Shown here in pieces: positions 1 through 6,485 of a stretch of 20,919 bases of DNA (the stretch's first letter is position 1; the number at the start of each line of letters is the position of its first letter). The position numbers were made by a program, and so were the translations under genes. The stretch is from Eubacterium sp. TM05-53. GTDB taxonomy: Bacteria > Bacillota_I > Bacilli_A > Erysipelotrichales > Erysipelotrichaceae. The stretch is from positions 1-20,919 of the forward strand of contig NZ_QSPK01000041.1 of assembly GCF_003436425.1 (NCBI RefSeq), read 5' to 3'. Under the pieces are notes generated by a model. That model had not been told where the DNA came from, made no database searches, and worked only from the letters and a program-made list of their open reading frames with translations.

Positions 1-121
1 TTATATTGACATTATTTATGTCCACTTATTGAATGGGGTTATCAGATGGGTACTCACATTAATTTTTTTAATTCCTTAGTTAGTCAAAAAATAACCACAT
101 ATTTAACCCTCATTTGTTGTT

Positions 122-135
122 TGATTACGCTTACA
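122..135 (-). promoter_or_regulatory. CcpA cre-like operator upstream of lactate permease
   Basis: Read on the minus strand this is TGTAAGCGTAATCA. It fits the core of the catabolite-responsive element consensus (TGNAANCGNWNNCW) and differs at two positions from the classical Bacillus amyE operator. Its centre is about 65 bp upstream of the predicted lactate permease start site. In Bacillus, cre sites this far upstream (as at pta and ackA) are used by CcpA for activation rather than repression. The match is visible; control by CcpA and its sign are inferred. No ccpA gene is in the window. Confidence 0.5.
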
Positions 136-158
136 CGCCTATTTTTAGCGTTTTTCTT

Positions 159-186
159 TTGACAAACATGCTCACTTTGATATAAT
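159..186 (+). promoter_or_regulatory. Promoter of the lactate permease gene
   Basis: A perfect -35 box TTGACA (159-164) and a perfect -10 box TATAAT (181-186) are separated by 16 bp, placing the start site near 193. A ribosome binding site AAGGGAGAG (197-205) follows. Bases 1-158 hold no gene that I can recognise; only the cre-like site stands out there. Confidence 0.85.
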
Positions 187-210
187 CAACACGCATAAGG
201 GAGAGATGAT

Positions 211-1737
211 ATGAGTTTTCTATATTTTATTTTGGGACTTTGTCCCATTTTGTGGCTAATATTTGCGCTAACCGTACTTGGATGGCCCACATATAAAGCT
301 GCCTTTGGTTCTTTGATTATTTCTGTACTACTATCTGTTGCGATCTGGCAACAAAGTTTTCTAAATACGGTAACTGCCGCTTGTGAAGGCTTCTTAATGG
401 CTCTATGGCCTATTATTGTTGTGATTATCGCAGCCGTATTTACATATAACTTGTCACTACGTACACGCGGTATGGAAATCATTAAACAAATGATTACTAG
501 CGTTTCAAGCGACAAACGAATTCTTGTTCTACTAGTCGCATGGTGCTTTGGTGGATTTATGGAAGGTATGGCCGGCTTTGGTACTGCCATTGCCATTCCT
601 GCAAGTATGCTTGTAGCTTTAGGTTTTGATCCATTATTTTCTTGTTTAGTTTGTCTAATTGCTAACGGGGTTCCCACTCCATTTGGTTCAATTGGTATTC
701 CAACGGTCACTTTGGCTAATTTAGTTGGACTTGAAAATGCCCAGCTTGCCTTTACACAGACACTTCAATTAGCTCCATTTATGTTATTATGTCCATTCTT
801 GATCGTCATGGTGACAGGAAAAGGATTTAAGGCATTAAAAGGCGTAACAGCAGTCACTTTAGTTTCTGGATTGAGCTTCTTGATTCCTCAAATGATCGTT
901 GCTAAATTTGTAGGTTCTGAATTATGTGTTGTGGTAGGAAGCGTTTGTTCATTATTATGCACCATTCTTTTGGGTTCAAGAGTAAAACCAAATTCTGAAT
1001 ACGAAATGAAGTTAGAAGCAAACGAAAAAATTACGGTTAAAAAGGCATTAACGGCTTGGTCACCATTTATCTTTATCTTTATCTTCTTATTATCTACTTC
1101 AAAATTAGTAGCTCCAATCCATACATTCTTGTCACAATTCGCATCAACCGCCATTATTTATACAGGAGACAATCCTAGCACAATGACATTCACTTGGATC
1201 AACACACCAGGTGTATGGATCTTCTTATCCGCTATTTTGGGTGGTTTAATTCAAAAAGCTACATATAGAGATTTCAAAGTGGTATTTATTGCCACAATCA
1301 AACAGATGTCGCAGACCATTATTACCATGCTATGTGTACTTGGATGTGCTAAAATCATGGGATATGCAGGTATGATTGCGAGTATCGCATCTTTCGCCAT
1401 TGCGATTACAGGAAGCTTCTATCCATTCTTTGCCCCATGGATTGGATGTCTAGGAACATTTGTGACAGGTTCAGGAACAAGTTCAGGCGTTTTATTTGGT
1501 GCCGTACAAGAAAGTGCAGCCCAAAGCTTGAATTCCAATCCATATTGGATCGTCGCACTAAACTCTTTGGGTGTGGCAGCCGGCAAAATGTTATCCCCAC
1601 AATCCATCGCCATCGCATTAAGCAGTGTAGATGGACAAGGTCAAGATTCTAAATTATTATCGAAAATCTTACCTTACGGTGTTGGTTTTATCATCGCCAT
1701 GAGTTTTGTGGCTTACTTTGGTCAGATGGTATTCTAA
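211..1737 (+). CDS. lctP: L-lactate permease (LctP family)
   Basis: A 508-residue, almost wholly hydrophobic polytopic membrane protein of the lactate permease family, which imports (or in fermenters may export) lactate, probably with protons. Family landmarks are the glycine-rich GFMEGMAGFGTAIAIP stretch at residues 115-130, GSGTSSG at 420-426, and a C-terminal segment rich in small residues (GVAAGKMLSPQ). Length is slightly below the usual 530-560. The ATG at 211 is supported by AAGGGAGAG five bases upstream and a near-consensus promoter. The gene is monocistronic: a palindromic terminator follows, shared with the convergent degV. A cre-like site upstream suggests carbon catabolite control. 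Glycolate is an alternative substrate in this family; there is no neighbouring lactate utilisation operon to decide it. Confidence 0.88.
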   Translation: MSFLYFILGLCPILWLIFALTVLGWPTYKAAFGSLIISVLLSVAIWQQSFLNTVTAACEGFLMALWPIIVVIIAAVFTYNLSLRTRGMEIIKQMITSVSSDKRILVLLVAWCFGGFMEGMAGFGTAIAIPASMLVALGFDPLFSCLVCLIANGVPTPFGSIGIPTVTLANLVGLENAQLAFTQTLQLAPFMLLCPFLIVMVTGKGFKALKGVTAVTLVSGLSFLIPQMIVAKFVGSELCVVVGSVCSLLCTILLGSRVKPNSEYEMKLEANEKITVKKALTAWSPFIFIFIFLLSTSKLVAPIHTFLSQFASTAIIYTGDNPSTMTFTWINTPGVWIFLSAILGGLIQKATYRDFKVVFIATIKQMSQTIITMLCVLGCAKIMGYAGMIASIASFAIAITGSFYPFFAPWIGCLGTFVTGSGTSSGVLFGAVQESAAQSLNSNPYWIVALNSLGVAAGKMLSPQSIAIALSSVDGQGQDSKLLSKILPYGVGFIIAMSFVAYFGQMVF

Positions 1738-1765
1738 AGTTAAAATAGAAAAAGAGAAAAAAACA

Positions 1766-1788
1766 GGCTTAGGAAAATTTCCTAAGCC
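1766..1788. terminator. Bidirectional terminator between lactate permease and degV
   Basis: A near-perfect palindrome, GGCTTAGGAAA / TTTCCTAAGCC with one central base. On the minus strand it is followed by CTGTTTTTTTC, a good U-tract for degV. On the plus strand the following ATTTTAATT is a weaker tract for the permease. The last codons of degV (stop at 1782-1784) lie inside the hairpin. Confidence 0.8.
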
Positions 1789-2627
1789 ATTTTAATTGCC
1801 TGTACGGCAACGCATCCAGGTCCACCCTGCGTAATAAATGCAGCTGAAAGCGGATAAATCACAACTTTTACACCTTCAAATGTTTCTTTGATCTTCTTTT
1901 CAAACATCATTGCCAAATCTTCATTAAAGGCATGTGAAATGTAGAATGTATAATTGGAATCAAAACCATTATTTTTAAAATCTTCAACCACCATATTGAC
2001 AGCCTTTTTATAAGTACGACTCACGCCAAACTTATCTAAGCCCATGCCATCAACGCCTTTTTTCAAAATTGGAATTAATTTTAATGCACCACCCAATGTA
2101 GCTGCTAACCCTTTGATTCTTCCACCACGAACTAAGAATTGAAAATCAACAGGAACAAGATACGACTCTTCCTGCATACGACTTTGTACGATCATCTTTA
2201 CGATATCCTTGGCACTTGCCCCATTATTTGCCATTTCTAAAGCCGTATCCACCATCAAACGATGTGGCCCACACAATGTTTGAGTATCTACGACATGTAC
2301 TAAGTCCGGATTGTCACAAGAATTCTTTGCCATCATAGCCGTCTGGTATGTTCCACTCAAACCAGAAGCCATCACAATATCGATCACTTCATCACCATCT
2401 TTAGAAAGCTCATTATATAAATCAATCTTTTCACCAAGACTTGGCTGTGAAGTTTTTGGAATCTTGTGATCTTCAATCATAGTTAATAATTGTGTACTTG
2501 TGATATCCTCAAAATCTCGATATGTTTGTGAATCAACAGTAATATTCAAAGGAACAATCGACAACCCTTTTTCTTTTGCCGATTCAATCGAATACAAAGT
2601 CGATGAATCAGAAATATTATGAATCAT
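1782..2627 (-). CDS. DegV family (FakB-like) fatty-acid-binding protein
   Basis: A 281-residue cytosolic protein of the DegV family. Characterised members (FakB) hold a fatty acid in a deep pocket and present it to the kinase FakA for phosphorylation, feeding exogenous fatty acids into phospholipid synthesis. Visible landmarks are the N-terminal S-D-S-S turn near residues 6-9, TSQPS at 59-63, SGLSGTY at 88-94 (the carboxylate-binding serine region) and LVRGGRIKG at 165-173. Full length for the family. GAGAGG lies nine bases before the ATG, and a TTGACT (2677-2682) / TATTGT (2654-2659) promoter with 17 bp spacing is a plausible source of transcript. It is divergent from the DUF1836 gene. No fakA is in the window, so the partner is inferred. 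Confidence 0.9.
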   Translation of the reverse strand: MIHNISDSSTLYSIESAKEKGLSIVPLNITVDSQTYRDFEDITSTQLLTMIEDHKIPKTSQPSLGEKIDLYNELSKDGDEVIDIVMASGLSGTYQTAMMAKNSCDNPDLVHVVDTQTLCGPHRLMVDTALEMANNGASAKDIVKMIVQSRMQEESYLVPVDFQFLVRGGRIKGLAATLGGALKLIPILKKGVDGMGLDKFGVSRTYKKAVNMVVEDFKNNGFDSNYTFYISHAFNEDLAMMFEKKIKETFEGVKVVIYPLSAAFITQGGPGCVAVQAIKMA

Positions 2628-2705
2628 TCTTTTTTTTACCTCTCTTTAAATAAACAATAATATAGATATACAAATAAGTCAATACATCTAGTATTAATTT
2701 CTAGA

Positions 2706-2734
2706 TTGTGTAAGATTTTATTTTATGTTACAAT
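2706..2734 (+). promoter_or_regulatory. Promoter of the DUF1836 gene, predicting a leaderless mRNA
   Basis: TTGTGT (2706-2711), a 17-bp spacer ending in an extended TG (2726-2727), and TACAAT (2729-2734). Only the six bases CAAAGT separate the -10 box from the ATG at 2741, so transcription should start at or within a base or two of the start codon. There is no Shine-Dalgarno sequence. Confidence 0.7.
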
Positions 2735-2740
2735 CAAAGT

Positions 2741-3229
2741 ATGAAAAATTATACATTCCCAAGATGGTCAGACCTACCCGAAATTGACCTATATATGGAC
2801 CAAGTGATTACCTACATCAACGAGAAATTAAAAGATACATATTTCTATGATGAAAAGTTCATCACCAAAGCTATGATCAACAATTATGTCAAAACAGGTA
2901 TTGTCCATCCTCCAGTTAAAAAGCACTACACAAAAAGTCATTTAGCTTACTTTTTGGTTTTAACCATCCTAAAAAGATGCTATTCCATGCAACAAATCAC
3001 ATCTTTACTTCATATTTATACAAATATGAAAGATTCAACCATCGAACAAGCCTATGACTTATTTATATCTCGATTTGAAGATTCATTAAATGACGTCTTC
3101 AAAAACAACCGAAATACAATCCTATTTGAAAACGCCAACCCCGAACAAGAATTGATGGATAATGTCATTCAATGCATCATCTATAAGATGCATACAGAAT
3201 ACACCCTAAAAAAACACGAACAAGAATAG
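2741..3229 (+). CDS. DUF1836 family protein (putative MerR-like regulator)
   Basis: A 162-residue protein that I recognise as the DUF1836 family, common in Firmicutes and of unknown function. The opening FPRWSDLPEIDLYMDQV is typical. Residues about 38-90 (FITKAMINNYVKTGIV, then HYTKSHLAYFLVLTILK) resemble a MerR-type winged helix-turn-helix, so a DNA-binding role is likely; the helical C-terminal half probably mediates dimerisation or ligand binding. The ATG at 2741 has no Shine-Dalgarno and lies six bases after a TACAAT box, so it is probably translated from a leaderless message. It is divergent from degV across 113 bp, which makes degV a candidate target. The stop codon lies within its terminator hairpin. 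Confidence 0.85.
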   Translation: MKNYTFPRWSDLPEIDLYMDQVITYINEKLKDTYFYDEKFITKAMINNYVKTGIVHPPVKKHYTKSHLAYFLVLTILKRCYSMQQITSLLHIYTNMKDSTIEQAYDLFISRFEDSLNDVFKNNRNTILFENANPEQELMDNVIQCIIYKMHTEYTLKKHEQE

Positions 3230-3249
3230 AGAGCGATCTCTATTTTTTA
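3226..3249 (+). terminator. Terminator of the DUF1836 gene
   Basis: ATAGAGA (3226-3232), loop GCGA, TCTCTAT (3237-3243), then a T-rich tract. The TAG stop codon (3227-3229) is part of the 5' arm. Confidence 0.75.
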
Positions 3250-3344
3250 TTGTATAGACAACAAAATTACACTTTTTAAAAGCTTACATTTTCAAGATAG
3301 AGTTGCCGAAAGAAAATCCAAAAAATCTTACAACAGAAGACCAT

Positions 3345-3392
3345 GAATTATAATGACGAGAGTTACAAATACTCTCTCAAATCTTATAATTC
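3345..3392. repeat. Nested inverted repeat of unknown role
   Basis: Outer arms GAATTATAA (3345-3353) and TTATAATTC (3384-3392) pair perfectly. Inside them GAGAGT (3358-3363) and ACTCTC (3371-3376) also pair, giving a two-stem cruciform or RNA hairpin. No U-tract follows on either strand, so it does not look like a terminator. It lies in the 229-bp gap between the convergent DUF1836 and AbiE-like toxin genes, in which I see no coding sequence. It may be a remnant of a small mobile element or a structured RNA. Confidence 0.5.
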
Positions 3393-3407
3393 TTAACTAA
3401 AGAAAAT

Positions 3408-3452
3408 TGCCATCTCAGCTCACTGCATTTTGGCATAACAACTGAAATGGCA
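3408..3452 (-). terminator. Terminator of the AbiE-like operon
   Basis: On the minus strand TGCCATTTCAG (3452-3442) pairs with CTGAGATGGCA (3418-3408), 11 pairs with one G-U, across a 23-nt loop, followed by ATTTTCTTT. It starts seven bases after the toxin stop codon. Confidence 0.6.
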
Positions 3453-3458
3453 CTAGAA

Positions 3459-4217
3459 TCACTGTGCTATATACAAATCTTTTATTTCCTTCAAAATCTG
3501 ATCTTTCGTTCTTCCTACTAACCCCAACTGTTTAAGGTCAATGTTTTCATTTTGCATCCGCTGTACAAACTCTTGAATATCCATATAAACTGGTTGAGGA
3601 GCCGTAATCTTGATTGTTGGATCAATCAATTCAGTCAAGCGGAAAACATCGTTCTTATGTTTCTTGATGTTTTTGCTGTCAACATGTTCCCCTGAAGTTT
3701 TGCGATCTGTCAAATCTATCCAAGATTTTGCCTTAAATGGAATCAAATATGCCGCATCCAAGACAGTTACTCCATTGACAGTGACTTTCCCCTTTGTCAA
3801 AAATTCGTAGTAATCATCATCCAAAAGAATAGCAGACAGACTTGAAATATCTTCGTCCATTGGTAATGGTGTTATCATTGTATCTTCTGGAAGTTGAATT
3901 GCATCCAACTTTCGCGTGAATAGTTCGATCATCGCAGGATACTGATTAGAGACTGGATGACTAAAACGATAAAACTGTGGCACACCCGAACTCTTATTAC
4001 AATGTTCATATCCAGCCTGTTTTACATATTCCCAAAATTTCTTTCCAAAATTCACGTCAAGTGCTTCAATAATCAGAACAAGGTCAATATCCTTTGTTGC
4101 TCTAAAATCCAAACCTCCCTCTGTCATCAGAATGTCACACGCCGTTCCTCCAATGATTGCATATTGTTCTTCGTTACCCTTGAACCATTCTTTAAAGCTA
4201 TCAATTCCTGTAACCAT
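3459..4217 (-). CDS. AbiEii-like nucleotidyltransferase (putative toxin)
   Basis: A 252-residue protein with the nucleotidyltransferase fold of the AbiEii/AbiGii toxin superfamily. Visible are the IIGGTACDIL glycine motif at residues 21-30, the metal-binding pair D43 and D45 in TKDIDLVL, a candidate third acid E98 in AMIELF, and a C-terminal basic KHKNDVFRL (186-194) like the conserved motif of AbiEii. Studied relatives transfer nucleotides to tRNA or other targets and arrest growth, which can abort phage infection. It is the second gene of a two-gene operon; its ATG, preceded by GGAGG at good spacing, lies inside the last 17 bases of the upstream gene, implying coupled translation. That order and overlap fit an antitoxin-toxin pair. 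Toxicity is inferred; the substrate is unknown. Confidence 0.75.
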   Translation of the reverse strand: MVTGIDSFKEWFKGNEEQYAIIGGTACDILMTEGGLDFRATKDIDLVLIIEALDVNFGKKFWEYVKQAGYEHCNKSSGVPQFYRFSHPVSNQYPAMIELFTRKLDAIQLPEDTMITPLPMDEDISSLSAILLDDDYYEFLTKGKVTVNGVTVLDAAYLIPFKAKSWIDLTDRKTSGEHVDSKNIKKHKNDVFRLTELIDPTIKITAPQPVYMDIQEFVQRMQNENIDLKQLGLVGRTKDQILKEIKDLYIAQ

Positions 4218-5160
4218 CTATCTTCCTCCACAATTCATTTAACATTTCTTCAACTGCTTCTTCAACTCTTTCATCTACATCTTTTTTCAATGCCAATGCC
4301 AGTGAAAGTTCATCTACAATATTTCGTGTGGACAATTTTCGAGGATCGTATCTCCACATTTCTACGGCCACTTGTTCCGTCGAATCCTGCAAACTATTTG
4401 TCATAACATCATTCCATTGAGAGATACTTTCTGTTGCATAGCATTTGATGTTTGGCGAATTCAGCATGGAATACTCTGCCAATGCCGAATATCCGCTTTC
4501 CACAAGATTTGTTGACACCAACCCTTTCGGAATATATATTGTTCGTTTTACTGGATTTTGCAGTATATCTCCTGCTTTTTTAAACAGCATTTTCGCAGAA
4601 TCCTCAGAACACAAAATTCTTTGCACACCTACTTTCTTTATATGCACCATTCCTGTTTCTTCAAGCTGTTTCGATGCCCTCGATATTGAAGTAGGTGTCA
4701 ATTCCAAGTCTTTTGCAGCCTGACTTGTAGACATTTCTTTTGCACCTCCATAAATGAAATGCAATAGAAGCATCTGAGTCGATGGAAGTAATTTTTTGTG
4801 TAGTTTTCTTTCGGCATTGCACCGTTGTTGCAAATACAACGCCATAAAAGGCAAATAGATCTGCCTTCCTTCTACGATAAACGGAATTCTCTCACGAATC
4901 AAATATTCTTTCTGCCGAGAAGTAATCTCTTTTAACACTAGAACAATAGGCATATTTTCATTTTTCTGTATTCTTGCAATGTGCTTTTTCAGCACTACAA
5001 TTTGCTCCAATTCAGTTTTCGGATAAAGGAAAATTACCTTTTTCCCATTCATAGAAGCCATCTGCAAGCGATACCGTGTAACAATAAAGTTAGGCAAATG
5101 TTTGAAATCCACATTCTCATAAGTCACTTCAATTCCAAGAACTTTATTGAGATATTCCAT
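4201..5160 (-). CDS. Winged-helix regulator, putative AbiEi-like antitoxin
   Basis: A 319-residue protein. Residues about 1-110 are an alpha/beta domain with no motif I can name (KKVIFLYPKTELEQIVVLKKHI, then PIVLVLKEITSRQKEYLI; shown only in part as KVIFLYPK and RIPFIVEG). Residues about 125-185 form a MarR-like winged helix (STSQAAKDLELTPTSISRAS as recognition part). The C-terminal region has WRYDP (269-273) and VDELSLALAL (282-291), typical of Firmicutes proteins that sit beside AbiEii-type nucleotidyltransferases. Classical AbiEi has the winged helix at the N terminus, so this order differs. The likely job is to neutralise the overlapping downstream toxin and repress its own promoter, where a four-copy repeat lies. 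GGTGGTG precedes the ATG by four bases. Confidence 0.65.
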   Translation of the reverse strand: MEYLNKVLGIEVTYENVDFKHLPNFIVTRYRLQMASMNGKKVIFLYPKTELEQIVVLKKHIARIQKNENMPIVLVLKEITSRQKEYLIRERIPFIVEGRQIYLPFMALYLQQRCNAERKLHKKLLPSTQMLLLHFIYGGAKEMSTSQAAKDLELTPTSISRASKQLEETGMVHIKKVGVQRILCSEDSAKMLFKKAGDILQNPVKRTIYIPKGLVSTNLVESGYSALAEYSMLNSPNIKCYATESISQWNDVMTNSLQDSTEQVAVEMWRYDPRKLSTRNIVDELSLALALKKDVDERVEEAVEEMLNELWRKIDGYRN

Positions 5161-5173
5161 AGGTTCACCACCA

Positions 5174-5236
5174 TTCTTAACTCTTTTTTTGTATTTTAAC
5201 TCTTTTTAAGTTAAGATGCAATATCAGAGTTAAGAT
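5174..5236. promoter_or_regulatory. Four-copy inverted-repeat operator and promoter of the AbiE-like operon
   Basis: On the minus strand a promoter TTGCAT (5221-5216), 17 bp, TAAAAT (5198-5193) reads into the antitoxin gene. Four copies of a 9-11 bp element based on AGAGTTAAGA surround it: two in one orientation (5174-5183 TTCTTAACTC; 5194-5203 TTTTAACTCT) and two inverted (5208-5217 AAGTTAAGAT; 5226-5236 AGAGTTAAGAT). They form nested inverted repeats, one copy overlapping the -10 box and two flanking the -35 box. This is a natural autorepressor operator, as shown for AbiEi in Streptococcus; binding here is inferred. Confidence 0.7.
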
Positions 5237-5296
5237 AGACTGCAAACTCACAATATCACACGCGTCAACTTCCCGCAATTTTTATACATCTATACG

Positions 5297-5327
5297 AAAA
5301 AACATCCCGTTGTGCTGTCACAACGGG
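5297..5327 (-). terminator. Terminator of the polyferredoxin operon
   Basis: CCCGTTGTG (5306-5314) and CACAACGGG (5319-5327) pair perfectly around a four-base loop. On the minus strand the stem is followed by ATGTTTTTTCG. It lies about 58 bp after the stop codon of the iron-sulfur membrane protein and separates it from the AbiE-like operon. Confidence 0.85.
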
Positions 5328-5384
5328 TATTTCTAATGATTCATTTTATTCTTGTACTATTCCAATATCTTAAAAGAGCAATCT

Positions 5385-6215
5385 CTATTTTTTTATGTCC
5401 AGTGCATGTTGGGGACAAACCTCAATACATTGACAACACAAAATACATTCTGTACCATTCTTACGCTTTCTAGAATCATCTAACATATCCACATCCATAG
5501 GACATGTATTTACACATTTTAAACATCCAATACATACATCATGATCACATTTAATTCTTAAATATGAAAAGTAACTTGCCGGTTTTAAAAACACAGTTAC
5601 TGGACAAATGTACTTACAGAAAGCTCGATTATCTTTCAGCACAAAAGCCATTCCAATCCCTAAAACATAGTAAATGATATTGCCAATGATGAACGAATAA
5701 AATAAGATATTTTCTAAATCATTCACATGAAATACAAACAACAAGAATACGTATATAAACGATACCACAAATAAGACATATCGAATCCGACCTATACGTA
5801 ACCGCTTATGTGGCCCCTCTTTAAAAGGAAGCAGATCCAAAATCATCCCTGTCCAACAAGCATAGCCACACCAGCCACGTCCAAAAAATAATGGACCAGC
5901 AATCTTTGCGACAAAATAATGAATGGTTGCCGCCTCAAATACACCTAGAAACAAGTAATACCAAAAGCCTTCGATCTGCATATTTTCGCGACAAATAATT
6001 CCTAAATAAATTAACATATACGATCCTACAGAAAGCTGCACAAAGTTTCTGGCATACTTATTTTTAGAAGACATTAAACTTGTACCTACACCAATACAAG
6101 TCCCTATATATGTGAAGTTAATTAAATAAAACACATTCTTTGTGGATACATATAAAGAAAAGGCAACAGCCTCAAATATGAACCAAATCAATACGGATAC
6201 ACTATATTTTTTCAT
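5385..6215 (-). CDS. NapH/YccM-like membrane polyferredoxin
   Basis: A 276-residue membrane iron-sulfur protein. About six hydrophobic segments occupy residues 5-210, with the signature cysteines of the NapH/NosR/YccM group at C116-x3-C120 (WCGYACW) and C200-x3-C204-P. The C terminus carries two ferredoxin clusters: C228, C231, C234, C238 and C257, C260, C263, C267, the last followed by P, enough for two 4Fe-4S centres on the cytosolic side. Such proteins pass electrons between a membrane quinol or flavin donor and a reductase or other acceptor. No reductase, FMN-binding or heme partner is nearby, so the redox partner is unknown. The ATG overlaps the preceding 61-residue gene by 14 bp, with AGAGA upstream. 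A strong terminator follows. Confidence 0.8.
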   Translation of the reverse strand: MKKYSVSVLIWFIFEAVAFSLYVSTKNVFYLINFTYIGTCIGVGTSLMSSKNKYARNFVQLSVGSYMLIYLGIICRENMQIEGFWYYLFLGVFEAATIHYFVAKIAGPLFFGRGWCGYACWTGMILDLLPFKEGPHKRLRIGRIRYVLFVVSFIYVFLLFVFHVNDLENILFYSFIIGNIIYYVLGIGMAFVLKDNRAFCKYICPVTVFLKPASYFSYLRIKCDHDVCIGCLKCVNTCPMDVDMLDDSRKRKNGTECILCCQCIEVCPQHALDIKK

Positions 6216-6387
6216 TTGATTTAATCTCTTTTACAGCCAAGATAATTCCTATTAAGTTACATCCAAGTGATAATCCAATCAATACACCACTTGAAAAATC
6301 GCCAAAGTTGCTTGTTTCATTTCCACCAAATATCATTGAAGCCAAATATAATATATTCCCTACTACAATCAACCATATACCTTTCAT
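6202..6387 (-). CDS. Small two-helix membrane protein of unknown function
   Basis: A 61-residue protein with two hydrophobic stretches (about residues 4-20 and 33-51) separated by a polar GGNETSNFGDF loop, and a charged KEIKSNEKI tail. I do not recognise a family. It overlaps the polyferredoxin gene by 14 bp and is therefore probably translated with it; it could be a small subunit or assembly partner. AAGGG lies six bases before the ATG, and an extended -10 TGATATAAC (6420-6412) upstream is a plausible promoter. The IS left end is 64 bp upstream of the start codon. Confidence 0.65.
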   Translation of the reverse strand: MKGIWLIVVGNILYLASMIFGGNETSNFGDFSSGVLIGLSLGCNLIGIILAVKEIKSNEKI

Positions 6388-6411
6388 AAGAACCCTTCTT
6401 TCTTTTACTCA

Positions 6412-6420
6412 GTTATATCA
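6412..6420 (-). promoter_or_regulatory. Extended -10 element for the membrane polyferredoxin operon
   Basis: TGATATAAC on the minus strand, 24 bp before the 61-residue gene. No good -35 box lies at the right distance (ACTTAA at 6440-6435), as is usual for extended -10 promoters. The insertion sequence starts at 6451, just upstream, so anything beyond the core promoter has been displaced. Confidence 0.4.
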
Positions 6421-6442
6421 CGATTATGTAAATTTTAAGTTA

Positions 6443-6450
6443 ATAAACAA
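6443..6450. repeat. Target-site duplication, left copy
   Basis: ATAAACAA immediately before the left IS end, identical to 7678-7685. Eight bases is the usual duplication length for IS1595-family elements. Confidence 0.92.
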
Positions 6451-6477
6451 AGCTCCTCTTTTGCAAATGGGTGGTAA
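6451..6477. repeat. IS left terminal inverted repeat
   Basis: 27 bases beginning AGCTCCTCTTTTGCAAATGG, the exact reverse complement of 7651-7677. After one mismatch, TG also matches. Confidence 0.93.
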
Positions 6478-6485
6478 TTGTGCGC

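Noticed and set aside
186..710. 174-residue open frame on the minus strand
   Set aside because: It lies opposite the clear lactate permease gene, has low-complexity composition without any family feature, and has no ribosome binding site.
3957..4406. 149-residue open frame on the plus strand
   Set aside because: It spans the junction of the AbiE-like pair in antisense, and both real genes have motifs and ribosome binding sites. It is a shadow.
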